Shown one piece after another: positions 63,581 through 64,000 of a stretch of 64,000 bases of DNA (position 1 is the stretch's first letter; each line of letters opens with the position of its first letter). The notes below the pieces were generated by a model. That model saw nothing but the letters and a program-made list of their open reading frames with translations, was not told the DNA's origin and searched no databases. This stretch comes from Paracoccus stylophorae (GTDB taxonomy: Bacteria > Pseudomonadota > Alphaproteobacteria > Rhodobacterales > Rhodobacteraceae). The DNA is taken from NCBI RefSeq assembly GCF_028553765.1, contig NZ_CP067134.1, positions 1,407,001-1,471,000 of the forward strand. The letters are read 5' to 3'. The position numbers and the translations under genes are program-made.

Positions 63581-63799
63581 ATGGCCAAGGAAGAAATGCT
63601 CGAATTTCCCGGCGTCGTGAAGGAACTCCTGCCCAACGCGACGTTCAAGGTCGAGCTTGAAAACGGTCATGAGATCATCGCGCATATGGCAGGAAAGATG
63701 CGAAAGAACCGCATCCGCGTTCTGGCCGGCGACAAGGTTCAGGTCGAGATGAATACCTATGACCTGACGAAAGGGCGGATCAATTACCGCTTCAAGTGA
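63581..63799 (+). CDS. infA: Translation initiation factor IF-1
   Basis: A 72-residue S1-like OB-fold protein, with the standard text [20 protein letters not shown] and [20 protein letters not shown]. It binds the ribosomal A site during initiation. ATG 63581 gives the normal length and is preceded by GGAG. It is followed by maf, the usual order in Rhodobacterales. A GC hairpin (63801-63819) lies between them. Confidence 0.98.
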   Translation: MAKEEMLEFPGVVKELLPNATFKVELENGHEIIAHMAGKMRKNRIRVLAGDKVQVEMNTYDLTKGRINYRFK

Positions 63800-63827
63800 C
63801 CCGGCGGACGCTTCGCCGGGACAGACG

Positions 63828-64000
63828 ATGACGCTGGACCCATTTCCACCGTCGCTTGTATTGGGATCGGCCAGCCCGCGCCGGCTGGATCTGCTGGCGC
63901 AGATCGGGATCGTTCCCGCCGCATCGCGCCCAGCCCATATCGACGAAACCCCGCGCAAAGGCGAATTGCCGCGCGACTATATCCGGCGGATGGCGCTGGA
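63828..64000 (+). CDS. maf: Maf-family nucleotide pyrophosphatase (5' part)
   Basis: Only the first 57 codons are in the window. [20 protein letters not shown] shows the Maf signature (L-x-S-x-S-P-R-R), which binds the nucleotide phosphate, and [20 protein letters not shown] follows. Maf proteins hydrolyse non-standard nucleoside triphosphates. The gene runs off the right edge. Confidence 0.9.
   Translation, partial: MTLDPFPPSLVLGSASPRRLDLLAQIGIVPAASRPAHIDETPRKGELPRDYIRRMAL

Overview
The window is GC-rich chromosomal DNA of an alphaproteobacterium, most likely a Rhodobacteraceae member close to Paracoccus. This rests on gene content and order: the ccoNOQP cbb3 oxidase operon, tatABC followed by a DUF815 ATPase, infA next to maf, an ScfR-type regulator, PRC-barrel proteins and TRAP/Tct transporters. 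No rRNA gene or CRISPR array was seen. The species cannot be named from the sequence alone.

Region 1 (1-10.7 kb) is a mobile/defence island. It starts with the end of a helicase gene and a chain of ATGA-overlapping genes (a small orphan protein, a DUF2924 protein, a large serine recombinase, a small HTH-like protein). A complete Type I restriction-modification operon (hsdR, hsdM, hsdS) follows. Opposing it is a two-gene module: a three-Cys-motif (Gp37/Gp68, DUF5131) protein and its partner TcmP. The island ends at the 3' side of tRNA-Ser(UGA).

Region 2 (10.9-14.4 kb) holds envelope genes: a membrane-anchored protein, a PRC-barrel periplasmic protein, a CDF-type cation transporter with a lipoprotein, and a 22-residue membrane peptide.

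Region 3 (14.4-29.7 kb) is a catabolic cluster centred on kynurenine-type aromatics. It has kynureninase, 3-hydroxyanthranilate 3,4-dioxygenase, a semialdehyde dehydrogenase, an aspartate-dehydrogenase-like protein, a DapA-superfamily protein with altered active-site motifs, a sulfatase-family hydrolase, an EamA exporter and two unrelated tripartite uptake systems (TRAP and Tct). A LysR regulator lies inside. Three near-identical GGTAT-N11-ATACC-type sites precede three of its transcription units, so they probably form one regulon. No ACMS decarboxylase is present, so the route after ring cleavage is open.

Region 4 (29.7-38.2 kb) has a secreted LVIVD-repeat protein, tRNA-Asn, a metallo-beta-lactamase-fold hydrolase, an orphan EnvZ-like kinase, lon, an HU-like gene, two tRNA-Val genes (CAC and UAC) and a histidine phosphatase.

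Region 5 (38.2-47.8 kb) starts with a 636-base non-coding stretch, then a 1382-residue G8-domain surface protein, a sugar ABC transporter operon (glucose/mannose type) and a DUF488 gene.

Region 6 (47.9-54.7 kb) is a cbb3 oxidase locus. An Rrf2 regulator, a DUF6522 protein and ccoS precede ccoNOQP, and a small membrane protein and a DUF2189 protein follow. ccoG, ccoH and ccoI are not here. A retropepsin-like protease and a MarC protein lie on the other strand.

Region 7 (54.8-64 kb) carries tatABC, a DUF815 ATPase, an ScfR-type regulator, a signalling set (single-domain receiver, small membrane protein, transporter-fused histidine kinase), an isolated FliM/FliN-type protein, infA and the start of maf.
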